DNA of 38,273 nt, taken from assembly GCA_026386995.1 (NCBI GenBank), contig JAPLMO010000295.1, positions 1-38,273 of the forward strand, given 5' to 3'. Under the pieces are notes generated by a model, which worked only from the letters and a program-made list of their open reading frames with translations, was not told where the DNA came from and searched no databases. The translations under genes were made by a program, and so were the position numbers. Shown here piece after piece: positions 16,028 to 24,505 of the stretch; within the stretch, counting starts at the first letter, position 1; each line of letters opens with the position of its first letter. This stretch comes from Planctomycetota bacterium. GTDB lineage: Bacteria; Planctomycetota; Phycisphaerae; FEN-1346.

Positions 16028-16834
16028 ATGGCCCAGGCTGCACCCGTCCTTCCGGCCGGGCCCGGCCAACCCGCCGCGCCGCTCGGTGTTTTCGACGCCC
16101 TCGGCATGGGCTGGCGCCTGATGATGAGCGACTTCTGGGCGCTCTGGTTGCCGGCGTTCGTGGTGATGCTCATCATAATGGGCGCATCGAACTTTGGGCT
16201 GGTGGCCGCCGTACTTGTCCAGCCGCCGCTGTGGGCGGGCCTCTACTGGCTTGTGACCCGTAAGATCGACGGAGCCCCCGTCAAAGTCGGCGACGTGTTT
16301 GCGGGGTTCCAGCAGCGTTTCGGCCAGTCGGTGCTGGCCATGCTGCCGCTGTCGCTGGCGGGGATGGTCTTCGGCCTGGCGATGATGGTGGTGTTTCTGA
16401 TGACCATATTTGGCGGGGTGGCCATCTCCGCGGGGCCGCACGGCGGCGGCGAGGAGGCCATCGCGTCGGAGGCCATCGCTGCGGTGGTGGTGCTGGGTAT
16501 CCTGGCGGGCGGCGTGATATTGTTTGTTCTGCTGGCGGCGATGCTCATCTTTTGCCTGTTTTTCACGTTCGTGATTCCGGCCGTCTGGGACCATCCGGAA
16601 TCGGGATGGGAAGCGGTGCGGACCTCGGCCAGGCTGGTGCGCGGCCGCTTCTGGTCGGTGCTGGGTCTGACGATTCTCTTCATTTTTATCGGGATAGCCG
16701 CGAACCTGGTCGGCATGGTCGCCTGCTGCATCGGAGTTTTCTTCACGTCGCCCATTGTGATGGTCTGGGAGGCGGCGGCAATCATTTACCTGTACAGGTC
16801 GTGGACGGACCGGCCCCTGGCACAAGGAGCGTAA
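16028..16834 (+). CDS. Polytopic membrane protein, paralogue 1
   Basis: The 268-residue product has a short Pro/Ala-rich N-terminus and about six hydrophobic segments. Conserved spots include MGWRLMMSDFWALW near residue 27, PPLWAGLYWLVTRKIDGAPV, and WDHPESGWEAVRTSARLVRGRFWSVLGL. The last of these is typical of DUF975/YciC-like or glycerophosphodiester-phosphodiesterase membrane-domain proteins, whose role is unknown. The neighbour at 16836 is a clear paralogue with the same order of motifs. AGGAGCCTGAC lies just before the ATG. The gene diverges from tilS. Confidence 0.8.
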   Translation: MAQAAPVLPAGPGQPAAPLGVFDALGMGWRLMMSDFWALWLPAFVVMLIIMGASNFGLVAAVLVQPPLWAGLYWLVTRKIDGAPVKVGDVFAGFQQRFGQSVLAMLPLSLAGMVFGLAMMVVFLMTIFGGVAISAGPHGGGEEAIASEAIAAVVVLGILAGGVILFVLLAAMLIFCLFFTFVIPAVWDHPESGWEAVRTSARLVRGRFWSVLGLTILFIFIGIAANLVGMVACCIGVFFTSPIVMVWEAAAIIYLYRSWTDRPLAQGA

Positions 16835-16835
16835 G

Positions 16836-17669
16836 ATGCGCGAGACATCGGCGGCAGAAGTTCCCCCGCAGCCCTCAGGCCCGGCGCTGGGCGTCATCGA
16901 AGCGATGCGCATGGGCTGGCGCCTTCTGATGAGCGATTTCTGGATGCTGTGGCTCCTGGCCCTCGTCCTGTTCGCCGTCCTGATGGGCGTGGGATTGGTG
17001 AGTTGCTGCCTCCTGTGCCTGGCGCCACTGGTGATGTTCTTCGTGCATCCGCCGCTGGAGGCCGGGCTGTTCAAGGCCCTCAAAGGGCGGATCGACGGGG
17101 ACGCGGTCAACTTCAACGACCTGTTTGCGGCATTCCCCGAATGTTACTGGCAGGCGGTGCTGGCGGGGTTGCCGGCGATGGCGATCGACGGGGCCATGCA
17201 AGTGGTCCAGTTCCCGGTGCGTATTGCCTTCCAGTTCGCAGAGCCGCTCAGTCGGGAATTGCACTATCCTGCGGAAGTGCTGATTCCCGTTATCATCGGT
17301 GCGGGGGCGGTGGTCCTGCTGATTTTCGTGGCCCTTCTTATCTTCCGCCTGTTCTTTGCGTTCTCTATGCTGGCCATCTGGGACCGCAAGGAATCGGGCA
17401 TCGAGGCGATCAAGACGTCCATGCGACTCGTGAAAGACCACTTCTGGTCTATCCTCGGGCTGAGCCTGCTGTTTGTGCTGATCGGCATTGCGGCCGCAAT
17501 TGTCGGCCTCCTTGCGTGCCTGGTGGGCATGGCGATCACGATCCCCGCGGTGCGGGTGTGGCACCAGATCACGTTGGTGTATCTCTATCGCTCCTGGACG
17601 GGTCAGCCGCTGGTTCAGCCGCTGCCGGGTGCGGCGATGCCGGATGCACCCGCGCCGCCGGTTGTTTAA
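16836..17669 (+). CDS. Polytopic membrane protein, paralogue 2
   Basis: The 277-residue product repeats the plan of the gene just upstream. MGWRLLMSDFWMLW, HPPLEAGLFKALKGRIDGDAV, WDRKESGIEAIKTSMRLVKDHFWSILGL and LVYLYRSWTGQPL can each be aligned to it. The first gene stops one base before this ATG, so the two are surely translated from one message. They probably arose by tandem duplication and may form a heteromeric membrane complex. No catalytic residues stand out. The C-terminus is Pro/Ala-rich. Confidence 0.8.
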   Translation: MRETSAAEVPPQPSGPALGVIEAMRMGWRLLMSDFWMLWLLALVLFAVLMGVGLVSCCLLCLAPLVMFFVHPPLEAGLFKALKGRIDGDAVNFNDLFAAFPECYWQAVLAGLPAMAIDGAMQVVQFPVRIAFQFAEPLSRELHYPAEVLIPVIIGAGAVVLLIFVALLIFRLFFAFSMLAIWDRKESGIEAIKTSMRLVKDHFWSILGLSLLFVLIGIAAAIVGLLACLVGMAITIPAVRVWHQITLVYLYRSWTGQPLVQPLPGAAMPDAPAPPVV

Positions 17670-17691
17670 GCCTGCAACGCTAAGAGCGGAT

Positions 17692-17721
17692 TTGCGCGGC
17701 GGGTCTCCGTACCCGCCGCGC
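17692..17721. repeat. TTGCGCGGCGGGT palindrome (family D copy 2)
   Basis: It has the same left arm as the element at 14658-14689 and a right arm ACCCGCCGCGCG. The final AA is replaced, so it abuts the next repeat. It lies between the membrane paralogue and the DUF2752 gene. Confidence 0.75.
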
Positions 17722-17735
17722 GGGGCTTACGCGCC

Positions 17736-17793
17736 GTAGCGCGGGGCCTTGTGCCCCGCGTAGAACCACGCGGGGGATAAACCCCCGCGCTAC
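17736..17793. repeat. GTAGCGCGGGG inverted repeat
   Basis: The outer arms GTAGCGCGGGG (17736-17746) and CCCCGCGCTAC (17783-17793) enclose two further hairpins: GGGGCCTTGTGCCCC, and GCGGGGG with CCCCCGC. The cruciform layout recalls the family B elements, but the sequence is different. Confidence 0.75.
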
Positions 17794-17850
17794 AGCCCGT
17801 GGCTTGGGCCTGCCGCCCTTTGGACCGCGTGAATAGCGAAGAGATGTGTT

Positions 17851-18378
17851 ATGACGCAATCTCCGCAAAGCCTCCCGGTTGCTGCCGGGGGGCCAAGTCC
17901 AGAGGTCGACCAAGGCGGGCGTATCGGGCACGCCGTGGCGGCGGGGCTGCTACTAGTCGTGTTCGCGGCAAGTTTCATAGGCGTGGACCGGTGGCGTCTG
18001 CCGGGCATTTCCCTCATCGGCGGCGAGGGCTCGACAACGTGCCTTCTCCGCCGCGCTACGGGCCTGCCTTGCGCGACGTGCGGCATGACGCGGTCGTTCT
18101 GCGCGATCGGGCGGGGCGAGTTCGGGGCGGCCTTCGCGCAGCATCCCCTCGGGCCGGTCCTCTACGCCTTCTTCGCGCTCGTGATGCTGCGGTCGGCGGT
18201 CGTGGCGGTGACGGGCCGGCGGGTCTGGCCGCGTCTTGCGCGGACCTTCGTGTGGGCGGCCGCGGCCCTCGTGGCCGCGATCCTGGTTGTCTGGGTGGTC
18301 CGCCTCTGCGAGATGGTCGCCGGCGGCGAGGCGGCCGAGGCGTGGCGGGAATCGCCGTTGGGGAGACTGCTATCGTAG
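17851..18378 (+). CDS. DUF2752 membrane protein
   Basis: The 175-residue product carries the DUF2752 signature: C64 and C74-A-T-C77 in TCLLRRATGLPCATCGMTRSF, then HPLGP about 20 residues on. Three hydrophobic segments (about 27-46, 102-120 and 128-148) make it an inner-membrane protein. The family is common in Planctomycetota and Bacteroidota. Its role is unknown, and the paired cysteines suggest metal or redox chemistry only by inference. The start was taken as the ATG at 17851, next to a weak purine-rich site (GCGAAGAG). It converges with the lptG-like gene on the other strand. Confidence 0.82.
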   Translation: MTQSPQSLPVAAGGPSPEVDQGGRIGHAVAAGLLLVVFAASFIGVDRWRLPGISLIGGEGSTTCLLRRATGLPCATCGMTRSFCAIGRGEFGAAFAQHPLGPVLYAFFALVMLRSAVVAVTGRRVWPRLARTFVWAAAALVAAILVVWVVRLCEMVAGGEAAEAWRESPLGRLLS

Positions 18379-18383
18379 GTCCT

Positions 18384-19541
18384 CTATGTCCGCAAGGCTT
18401 CCATCGACAGGACGCTGGCCGGCAGGACGAAGAACACCGGCAGCCAGGCAGCCAACAAGGGTCCGATGTGCCCCTGCTGTCCGAAGGCGGTCGCGGCGAA
18501 GTTGATGGCGTAGACGCCGATGACGAGGCCGATGGCCACGCCGATGCTGGAGAAGTAGTTGCGGTCGTCGCGGCCGGCAACGAACGGCAGGCCCAGCAAG
18601 AGGAGCAGCAGGTTCATGATCGGCCCGGTGATGTGCTGGTGCATGGTCACCTGGAGGGCCTGGCGGTTGGAGCGCATGGGGTCGTCCGCGAGTGCCCGCA
18701 GTTCGCCGTAGGCCATGTAGCGGTAAAAGTCGCTGGCGCGGTGGCGCACGATCTCGGGCGGCCCGACGTTGGTGGAATAGAAGTCGACCGGGTCGCCCTC
18801 GGGCGCATCGGGGATGCGATCCAGGAGCATGGGCTCCTTCAGTGGCGGCAGGCGCACGCCGCCGGTCAGCCGCCAGCCGCCAGCCTTGGGGTCCCACGTG
18901 GCTTTCTCGGCCTCGACGGTGCCGAGGGGCTGGAACTTCGAGTCGCGCCTGAAAATACGGACACGGGCCAGGTACAGCGGCGTCCCGTCGTCCTTGATCT
19001 TTGCTTCGGCTCGCATCTCGCGGGCCTTGGGGTTATAGAGTGGGGCGTAGATGATGTTGTTGTTCTCGTCGCGGATAAAGTCGACCGCGAACTCCTTTTT
19101 CACCTCCAGGTCATCGGGGCTGCGCGCCAGTTGGATGGAGATCGCAGGCAGAATGAGTTCCTGGTTGACGATGTAGAAGGCGTCCAGCACGAGCGCGACG
19201 GCGATCATCGGCCACATGACGCGGTAGAGGCTCACGCCGGCGGCCTTGATGCCGATGAGTTCCCGCGACCGGTTCAGCCGCACCAGCGACGCGGCGGCGG
19301 CCACCAGGATCGCCGGCGAGACGGTCCACTGGAAGTAATCGAACATCTTATAGAAGTAGTAGTTGACGAGGCCCGCGAAGATCGACCAGAAGCCCGTCGT
19401 GCGGGCCGTCGCAGAGAGATTGAAGAGTTTGTTGACGTTCAGGACCAGATCGAGGACCAGGACGATCCCGATCAGCGCCGCCATCGAGATCAGGAGCGAT
19501 AATAGGAACGTCTTCAGGATGTAGCGGTCGAGTATCTTCAT
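18384..19541 (-). CDS. lptG: LptG/YjgQ-family permease
   Basis: The 385-residue product begins MKILDRYILKTFLLSLLISM, typical of the LptF/LptG (YjgP/YjgQ) family. These two subunits form the inner-membrane part of the ABC transporter that extracts LPS and pushes it across the periplasm to the outer membrane. Three N-terminal membrane segments, with the family motif LNRSRELIGIKAAGVSLYRV between helices, precede a periplasmic beta-jellyroll (about 130-290). Three C-terminal membrane segments follow. Its ATG overlaps the stop of the upstream permease by 4 bp. The ATPase (LptB) and LptA/C are not in the window. Which of the pair is LptF and which LptG is judged by order only. Confidence 0.82.
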   Translation of the reverse strand: MKILDRYILKTFLLSLLISMAALIGIVLVLDLVLNVNKLFNLSATARTTGFWSIFAGLVNYYFYKMFDYFQWTVSPAILVAAAASLVRLNRSRELIGIKAAGVSLYRVMWPMIAVALVLDAFYIVNQELILPAISIQLARSPDDLEVKKEFAVDFIRDENNNIIYAPLYNPKAREMRAEAKIKDDGTPLYLARVRIFRRDSKFQPLGTVEAEKATWDPKAGGWRLTGGVRLPPLKEPMLLDRIPDAPEGDPVDFYSTNVGPPEIVRHRASDFYRYMAYGELRALADDPMRSNRQALQVTMHQHITGPIMNLLLLLLGLPFVAGRDDRNYFSSIGVAIGLVIGVYAINFAATAFGQQGHIGPLLAAWLPVFFVLPASVLSMEALRT

Positions 19542-20701
19542 TTGCGCCCGAGGAGTCTGTCTTGCAGTGTCGTCGGATGGCACCATAACCAGACGATAAA
19601 GGCCAGGATCAGCAGGCCCAGGATGACGACCAGGGCGTTGGGCGCCCAGATGATCCACATCAGGTCTTCGGGGTTCTTGACGGCCCGCGAGGCGGCCCGC
19701 TCGGCCACCCACGTCATCAGGTATGATCCGAACCACGGCACCAGGGCCACGCCGAACGCCGTCAGCAGGTGGCCGCTGTGGAAGTACATCCCGAGGCCCG
19801 CCCCCATGAGCACGAGGCCGAAACACCCCAGGGCCGTCGCCAGGCGCTTGTGCATCTCGGCCATGACCTCGGCCCGGGCCGCATCCTTGTGATACTGGAC
19901 CACCACCTCAGGCGTGTCGGCCTTCAGCATCCGCACCCGGTCGGCCAGTTCGGGATGGCTTTCCACCAGCGCCAGATGCCAGAGGCTCAGGTCGTTTTCC
20001 TTGCGCGGCACGTAGGTGGGCAGGGGGACCACCAGCGAGTGGACCTTCGACCGGACGGGCATGGCGTGCAGTTCATCCAAGACGAGGGCGTCCCAGAGGG
20101 CAAGTTTGGCCTCGTTGCGCACCTTGTCGAACTCCACGCGGCCGAACTGGGCGTAACAGTAGGTCTGGCCGTTCGGACCGCGATACTTGACCGTAGGGCC
20201 GTACAGCGTGTTGTCGATCACGCGGTCGACCGTCAACTGGATATTGGATTCCTTGACGTTGATGCGCCCGTCGTTTAACTGCGAGAAGAAGTGACGCTCC
20301 AGGTCCATCAGGGCGAGCGCCTTGGCGGCGTAGGAACTTTCCGGCAGCGGCCAAGCCGCAAGGCTCAGCGAGAGGCCGCATCCCGTCATCGCCAGAAGGA
20401 CGGCGGGCCACAGCAGGCTGGAGACCGGGATGCCGCTCGCCCAGCAGGCTTGGACCTCGTGCTCGGCCGCCAGGCGACCGTATACCAGCGTTGCCGCCAG
20501 CACCGCCGCCAGCGGCAGCGCCAGGTAGACCGCCATCGGCACCGAAAGGCCCATGTACATAAGCGAGGCCAGCGGCCCGAGGCCTTTCTGTTGAAGCGCT
20601 TGAAGCACCAAACCGAAACAGACCACCCCTGCGACCGCGGCCAGCGCGAGGGCCAGGGCCTTCAGCATCTCCTTCAGGATGTAGGCGTGCAGGATTCGCA
20701 T
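19538..20701 (-). CDS. lptF: LptF/YjgP-family permease
   Basis: The 387-residue product begins MRILHAYILKEMLKALALAL and shares the LptF/LptG plan: three membrane helices, a periplasmic jellyroll domain (about 130-280), and three more helices. The family-typical segment is LVYGRLAAEHEVQACWASGIPV (about 90-111). It is the first gene of a two-gene operon with the lptG-like gene and probably works as its partner in LPS export. A GGAG ribosome site lies about 10 nt before the chosen ATG. Upstream in-frame starts reach 20824 but would add residues unlike the family. Confidence 0.82.
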   Translation of the reverse strand: MRILHAYILKEMLKALALALAAVAGVVCFGLVLQALQQKGLGPLASLMYMGLSVPMAVYLALPLAAVLAATLVYGRLAAEHEVQACWASGIPVSSLLWPAVLLAMTGCGLSLSLAAWPLPESSYAAKALALMDLERHFFSQLNDGRINVKESNIQLTVDRVIDNTLYGPTVKYRGPNGQTYCYAQFGRVEFDKVRNEAKLALWDALVLDELHAMPVRSKVHSLVVPLPTYVPRKENDLSLWHLALVESHPELADRVRMLKADTPEVVVQYHKDAARAEVMAEMHKRLATALGCFGLVLMGAGLGMYFHSGHLLTAFGVALVPWFGSYLMTWVAERAASRAVKNPEDLMWIIWAPNALVVILGLLILAFIVWLWCHPTTLQDRLLGRK

Positions 20702-20745
20702 GCCGACACTATCTCCGGGGCGATTTGACGCCCAAACGACCCGAC

Positions 20746-20774
20746 ACCATATCAGAAACCCGCCGCGGAAGCAA
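20746..20774 (-). promoter_or_regulatory. Weak promoter candidate for lptF-lptG
   Basis: On the minus strand TTGCTT, a 17-bp spacer and TATGGT lie about 45 nt upstream of the lptF start. Both boxes match only partly, so this is tentative. Confidence 0.3.
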
Positions 20775-20817
20775 TTGTTGCAGCCGGCCGTTGCAGCCGG
20801 CCGGCGACAAATGGGAA

Positions 20818-20847
20818 TTGGCAACTCCGCCTGCCGGGTTCTATAAT
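20818..20847 (+). promoter_or_regulatory. Strong promoter for comF, implying a leaderless mRNA
   Basis: TTGGCA (20818-20823), an 18-bp spacer and a perfect TATAAT (20842-20847) form one of the best promoters in the window. The expected transcription start, 6-8 nt after the -10 box, falls at or next to the ATG at 20855. No Shine-Dalgarno sequence is possible there. An ATG at 20846 lies inside the -10 box and cannot be in this transcript. Confidence 0.6.
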
Positions 20848-20854
20848 GCCTCCC

Positions 20855-21604
20855 ATGCTGCGGCCGCTCTGGGGCTCACTGAAACAACTCCTCCTGCCGG
20901 TCCACTGCGCGGCGTGCGGGACCGCGTCGCCCGCCGACAGCCGCGCGCCTCTGTGCGCGGCATGCGGGCGGAACCTGGCGGAACTCATGGAAGTCCCGTA
21001 TTGCCCGCTGTGCGGCCGAAATGCCGGTCCCTATACGTCGGGGCCGGACGGTTGTCTCTTTTGCCGCAACTATCCCGTGAAATTCAATGCGGCGGTGCGC
21101 GTGGGGCCGTACGAGGAGCCCCTTCGGGGCCTCATTCTTCGCTGCAAGAGCGAGCGGCGTCTTGAACTGGCCCCGTTTCTGGGCCGCCTGCTGGCGGAGC
21201 AGTTGGCTCTGGCCGCATGGGCCGATCGCGTGGACGTGATCGTGCCCGTTCCGCTGCACTGGGGCCGGCGCATGAGCCGCGGGTTCAACCAGGCGGAACT
21301 CCTGGTGCGCCAACTGCGCCGGGCGGTCGATCAGAGACCGGCCGTGAAGCGGCTCCGCCGGACGCGGCCGACGCCCCACCAGGCGGGCCTGCCCTCCAGG
21401 CAACGGCGCCAGAACGTCCGCGGCGCGTTTGCCAAGGGCTGGCTGGGCGCCGACTTCCGGGAAAAAGGCGTCCTCGTGGTGGACGACGTCATGACGAGCG
21501 GCACAACCATCGGCGAGTGCGTGCGGGTGGTCCAGGACGGCGGCGCCCGCGAGGTGTTCGTGGCGGTCGTTGCCACAGCGGACTACGACCATCCCGGGCC
21601 GTGA
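20855..21604 (+). CDS. comF: ComF-family phosphoribosyltransferase-like protein
   Basis: ComF proteins combine an N-terminal zinc-finger part with a type I phosphoribosyltransferase fold. In naturally competent bacteria they aid uptake of transforming DNA, but the biochemical role is unsettled. The 249-residue product has zinc-ligand pairs CAAC, CAAC, CPLC and CLFC within about the first 75 residues. The central block is VDVIVPVPLHWGRRMSRGFNQAELL. The PRPP-binding loop VLVVDDVMTSGTT spans 206-218. I start it at 20855 because the alternative ATG (20846) sits in the promoter -10 box. It diverges from the lptF-lptG operon. Confidence 0.88.
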   Translation: MLRPLWGSLKQLLLPVHCAACGTASPADSRAPLCAACGRNLAELMEVPYCPLCGRNAGPYTSGPDGCLFCRNYPVKFNAAVRVGPYEEPLRGLILRCKSERRLELAPFLGRLLAEQLALAAWADRVDVIVPVPLHWGRRMSRGFNQAELLVRQLRRAVDQRPAVKRLRRTRPTPHQAGLPSRQRRQNVRGAFAKGWLGADFREKGVLVVDDVMTSGTTIGECVRVVQDGGAREVFVAVVATADYDHPGP

Positions 21605-21722
21605 TGAACCGGTGCGCCGGAAGTTTTCGGCAAGCGAGCCTTCCGTCCGCCTTTTTCTTTATGTGCGTACGCACGCCGGTTTATAATGCTCACTCCGGCA
21701 CGATGTTACGAGGACGCCACGC

Positions 21723-23417
21723 ATGACCCTCATCCCGTTCGGGCGAAAACTCAGGAGCCTCGGCCGGCTCCGTCACGTCGCCAGCGTCCTGACGCGCCAC
21801 GGCTACGGTTGGCTGGTTGTTAACCTGCACCTGGACCGCTTCGTTCCGTTCGGCAAGCGGCTGTTACGCACTGCGCAGCGCGAAGAGGTGACGTCGAGCC
21901 CCAGCGTGGCCCGGGAGATCGCGCGCATCCTGGAGGAACTCGGGCCTACGTACGTCAAACTGGGCCAGGTCCTCGGGAGCCGGGCGGACATCATGCCGCC
22001 CGCGTTCATCGAGGAGTTCCGCAAACTCCAGGACCGCGTGAAGCCCTTTCCGACGGTCGAGGCGCGGGCGGCCATCGAGCAGGAACTCGGCGGCCCCGTC
22101 GAGCGGTTCTTCGACGACTTCGGCCCGGAACCGTTCGCGGCCGGCAGCATCGCCCAGGCCTACGGCGCCCGCACCAAGGAAGGCATGCACGTGGTCGTCA
22201 AGGTCCGCCGCCCCGGCATCCGCGACATGGTGGAGTCCGACGTCTCGATCCTGAACCGCCTGGCGGAACTTGCTGAACGCTACGTGCCGGAGTACCGGGT
22301 CCTGCGACCGGTCCTCCTGATCGAGGAGTTCGCGCAGACGGTGCGGCGCGAGATGGATTTCATCGCCGAGGCGTCCAACACGCAGCGTTTTGCCGAGGTG
22401 TTCTCCAGCAACCCCTCCATCCGCGTGCCGCGCGTCCTCTGGAACCTGACGACCGCCGGCGTGCTGACGCTGGAACGGATCGAGGGCGCGGCGATTTACA
22501 ACGCCGAGGCCCTTGCGACCGCCGGCGTCGACCGCAAACGCCTTGCCGCGGTCCTCTCGGAATGTTTCATGCGCCAGTACTTCGAGTTGGGCCTCTTCCA
22601 CTCCGATCCGCACTCGGGCAACCTCGTGGTCCAGGCGCCCGATGTGCTCGGCATCCTCGATTTCGGCCAGATCGGCCGCATGAGCGAGGCCGTCCGCGAC
22701 AAACTCGGGACGGCCCTCGTGGCGGCCCTCCACCGCGACTTCGACATCGTCATCGACGTGCTGGACGACCTCGGGTCGCTGCCCGACGACGCGGACACCG
22801 AGCGCCTGAAGGCCGACCTGACGGCCCTCGTCGACAAGTACTCCGGGCTGCCCTTGAAGCGCGTAAACCTCAAGAACCTCTTCGAGGAACTCACCGCCGC
22901 CGCACGCCGGCACCGCGCCGTCCTGCCGCGCGACCTCGTGCTCCTCGGCAAGAGCCTCGTGACGATGGGCGGCGTGGCGCTGGACCTCGATCCGGACCTG
23001 AGCATGGTGGAGGTGGTGCGCCCCAAGGTCCAGGCCCTCGTGGCCGAGAAGGCCTCGCCGAAACACATCCTCCGCCACGCCATGACGGGCGCCTACCACC
23101 TGGCGAACCTGGCGGAGCAGGGGCCGCGAGAACTGCGGTACCTGGCCCGCAAGATCATGCGCGGGCGGCTCCAGATCGTCTTTCGGCACGAGAACCTGGA
23201 GCGGTTTATCACCGAACTGGACCGCTCCTCAAACCGCATCGCGTTTGCGATGATAGTCGCCGCAACGATCCTGGGATCCTCGATCCTCCTGCTCAGCCGG
23301 ACCGGTCCGAACGTGCCGGGCACCGAGGTGCCTGTCCTGGGCCTGCTGGGCTTCATCGTCGCGGGTTTCCTCGGCGCGTGGCTGGCGTTTGCGATCCTGC
23401 GGTCGGGGCGGTTGTAG
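21723..23417 (+). CDS. ubiB: UbiB/ABC1-family atypical kinase (ADCK)
   Basis: UbiB-family proteins are atypical kinases or ATPases tied to quinone synthesis and isoprenoid lipid handling at the membrane. The 564-residue product has all family motifs: K79-L-G-Q in TYVKLGQVLGSRADIMP, the Ala-rich nucleotide loop AAGS (139-142), and VVVKVRRPGI with the catalytic lysine. HSDPHSGN spans 293-300 and the metal-binding DFG 313-315. Two hydrophobic segments at the C-terminus (about 505-530 and 537-560) anchor it to the membrane. ACGAGGA precedes the ATG, and TATAAT at 21682-21687 may be the -10 box. The symbol marks the family; a role in ubiquinone synthesis is not shown. Confidence 0.88.
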   Translation: MTLIPFGRKLRSLGRLRHVASVLTRHGYGWLVVNLHLDRFVPFGKRLLRTAQREEVTSSPSVAREIARILEELGPTYVKLGQVLGSRADIMPPAFIEEFRKLQDRVKPFPTVEARAAIEQELGGPVERFFDDFGPEPFAAGSIAQAYGARTKEGMHVVVKVRRPGIRDMVESDVSILNRLAELAERYVPEYRVLRPVLLIEEFAQTVRREMDFIAEASNTQRFAEVFSSNPSIRVPRVLWNLTTAGVLTLERIEGAAIYNAEALATAGVDRKRLAAVLSECFMRQYFELGLFHSDPHSGNLVVQAPDVLGILDFGQIGRMSEAVRDKLGTALVAALHRDFDIVIDVLDDLGSLPDDADTERLKADLTALVDKYSGLPLKRVNLKNLFEELTAAARRHRAVLPRDLVLLGKSLVTMGGVALDLDPDLSMVEVVRPKVQALVAEKASPKHILRHAMTGAYHLANLAEQGPRELRYLARKIMRGRLQIVFRHENLERFITELDRSSNRIAFAMIVAATILGSSILLLSRTGPNVPGTEVPVLGLLGFIVAGFLGAWLAFAILRSGRL

Positions 23418-23511
23418 AGGGGGCCTTGAATTCCCGCTTACCCGGCGGTAAATGACAGGGCGGCCCCGTAATGGCGCCGCAGGGAAACCGTGACTTTGCA
23501 GGAGGGTGGCA

Positions 23512-24312
23512 ATGAACCTCAGACGCCTTGTGGTTGTCGCACTGCTTGCGGGCCTGGCGGCGGCGATGTCTGCCGTGCGGCCCGGCCGCGCGGCCGGCGA
23601 GGCGGCGGCCACCATCGACACCAAGGAATCAGACTGGGACGTCTTCGTCGACAACCAGAAAGCCGGGCGGGTCCACCTGAAGACCATGGCGATCCGCGAC
23701 CTCGTCATCATCGAGGAAAACTTCTCGGTGACCCTCAAGGGCAAGGAAACGAGTTTCGCCAACCAGATCGTTTACAAGACCGGCAACCCGCCGCGGCCCA
23801 CCCGGGGCAAGGCGACGACTCGCCTCGGACCGTTAAAACTGATGGAAGGGACGGCCGTCTTTTCCGAGGCGTCCGTCAAGACCGAGATTTCCGGCTTTAC
23901 GGATAAGGACCTGAAGCCCCTGGCGACGCCGCTGACGGAAACCAAGGACACGCCGCTGCCGCCGGGCCTCGTCCTGACGTACCCGGCGCTCATGTACTTC
24001 GCCCCAAAACTCATGCCCGACACGGGGCAGATGCCGAAGGTGGCGTACCTGGAGTTCCCCTCGGGCGTGGCGTTTCCGGAGTTCGTGTTCGCCGTCCCCG
24101 ACTGCGTTCTGGTGCGCGGGCCGGTGGGGGCCGACGGTCGCGTCGAGTTCTCCCTGAGGCGCGTCTTCGCCGGCGGCAATATCGAGAACCTGGTGGCGAT
24201 GACGGTCGATAAGAAGGGCGACATCACCGAGGTGCGCCTGCGACCGTTCTCGCTGCGGCCGGCATCGGCTGCGCCTGCCCCGGCGGCCGCGCCCAAGGCC
24301 GGCAAGAAGTAA
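23512..24312 (+). CDS. Exported protein of unknown function
   Basis: The 266-residue product starts MNLRRLVVVALLAGLAAAMS, a Sec signal peptide probably cleaved after GRAAG or nearby at about residue 28. The mature part looks beta-rich, with alternating polar and hydrophobic strands (DVFVDNQKAGRVHLKTMAIRD), and ends in an Ala/Pro/Lys-rich tail. I recognise no family. The ATG at 23512 is preferred over the GTG at 23506 because GGAGG (23501-23505) abuts the latter but is well spaced for the former. It follows the UbiB gene by about 95 bp and may be co-transcribed. Confidence 0.65.
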   Translation: MNLRRLVVVALLAGLAAAMSAVRPGRAAGEAAATIDTKESDWDVFVDNQKAGRVHLKTMAIRDLVIIEENFSVTLKGKETSFANQIVYKTGNPPRPTRGKATTRLGPLKLMEGTAVFSEASVKTEISGFTDKDLKPLATPLTETKDTPLPPGLVLTYPALMYFAPKLMPDTGQMPKVAYLEFPSGVAFPEFVFAVPDCVLVRGPVGADGRVEFSLRRVFAGGNIENLVAMTVDKKGDITEVRLRPFSLRPASAAPAPAAAPKAGKK

Positions 24313-24355
24313 TTTGAAGGCAGCGAGGCGTACTACACTTCGCCCACAAAAGGCG

Positions 24356-24385
24356 TTGATTCACTCGCCGCATTGCCGATATAAT
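24356..24385 (+). promoter_or_regulatory. Promoter for tRNA-Thr
   Basis: TTGATT (24356-24361), an 18-bp spacer and a perfect TATAAT (24380-24385) lie just upstream of the tRNA. The transcript would start near 24392, giving a short 5' leader of about 8 nt for RNase P to remove. Confidence 0.6.
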
Positions 24386-24399
24386 CCGGCGTTCCGGGA

Positions 24400-24474
24400 G
24401 CCACCTTAGCTCAATGGTAGAGCACCGCTTTCGTAAAGCGGGGGTTTCGGGTCCGAATCCCGAAGGTGGCTCCA
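24400..24474 (+). tRNA. tRNA-Thr (anticodon CGU)
   Basis: A full cloverleaf can be drawn. The acceptor stem GCCACCT pairs with AGGTGGC. The D stem is GCTC/GAGC. The anticodon stem CCGCT/AGCGG holds a TTCGTAA loop with CGT at 24432-24434. The T stem and loop carry GGGTCCGAATCCC. The CCA end is encoded (24472-24474). CGU reads the threonine codon ACG, which should be frequent in this GC-rich genome. A T-run (24476-24481) follows directly and may end transcription. Confidence 0.95.
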
Positions 24475-24505
24475 GTTTTTTGCGCTCCCTGCGCGGCCAC
24501 TCGCC

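Noticed and set aside
17799..19502. Long plus-strand open frame of 567 codons over the DUF2752 and lptG region
   Set aside because: It runs antisense to the lptG-like gene and out of frame with the DUF2752 gene. Its translation is low-complexity Arg/Gly/Asp-rich with no family motifs. It is a by-product of high GC.
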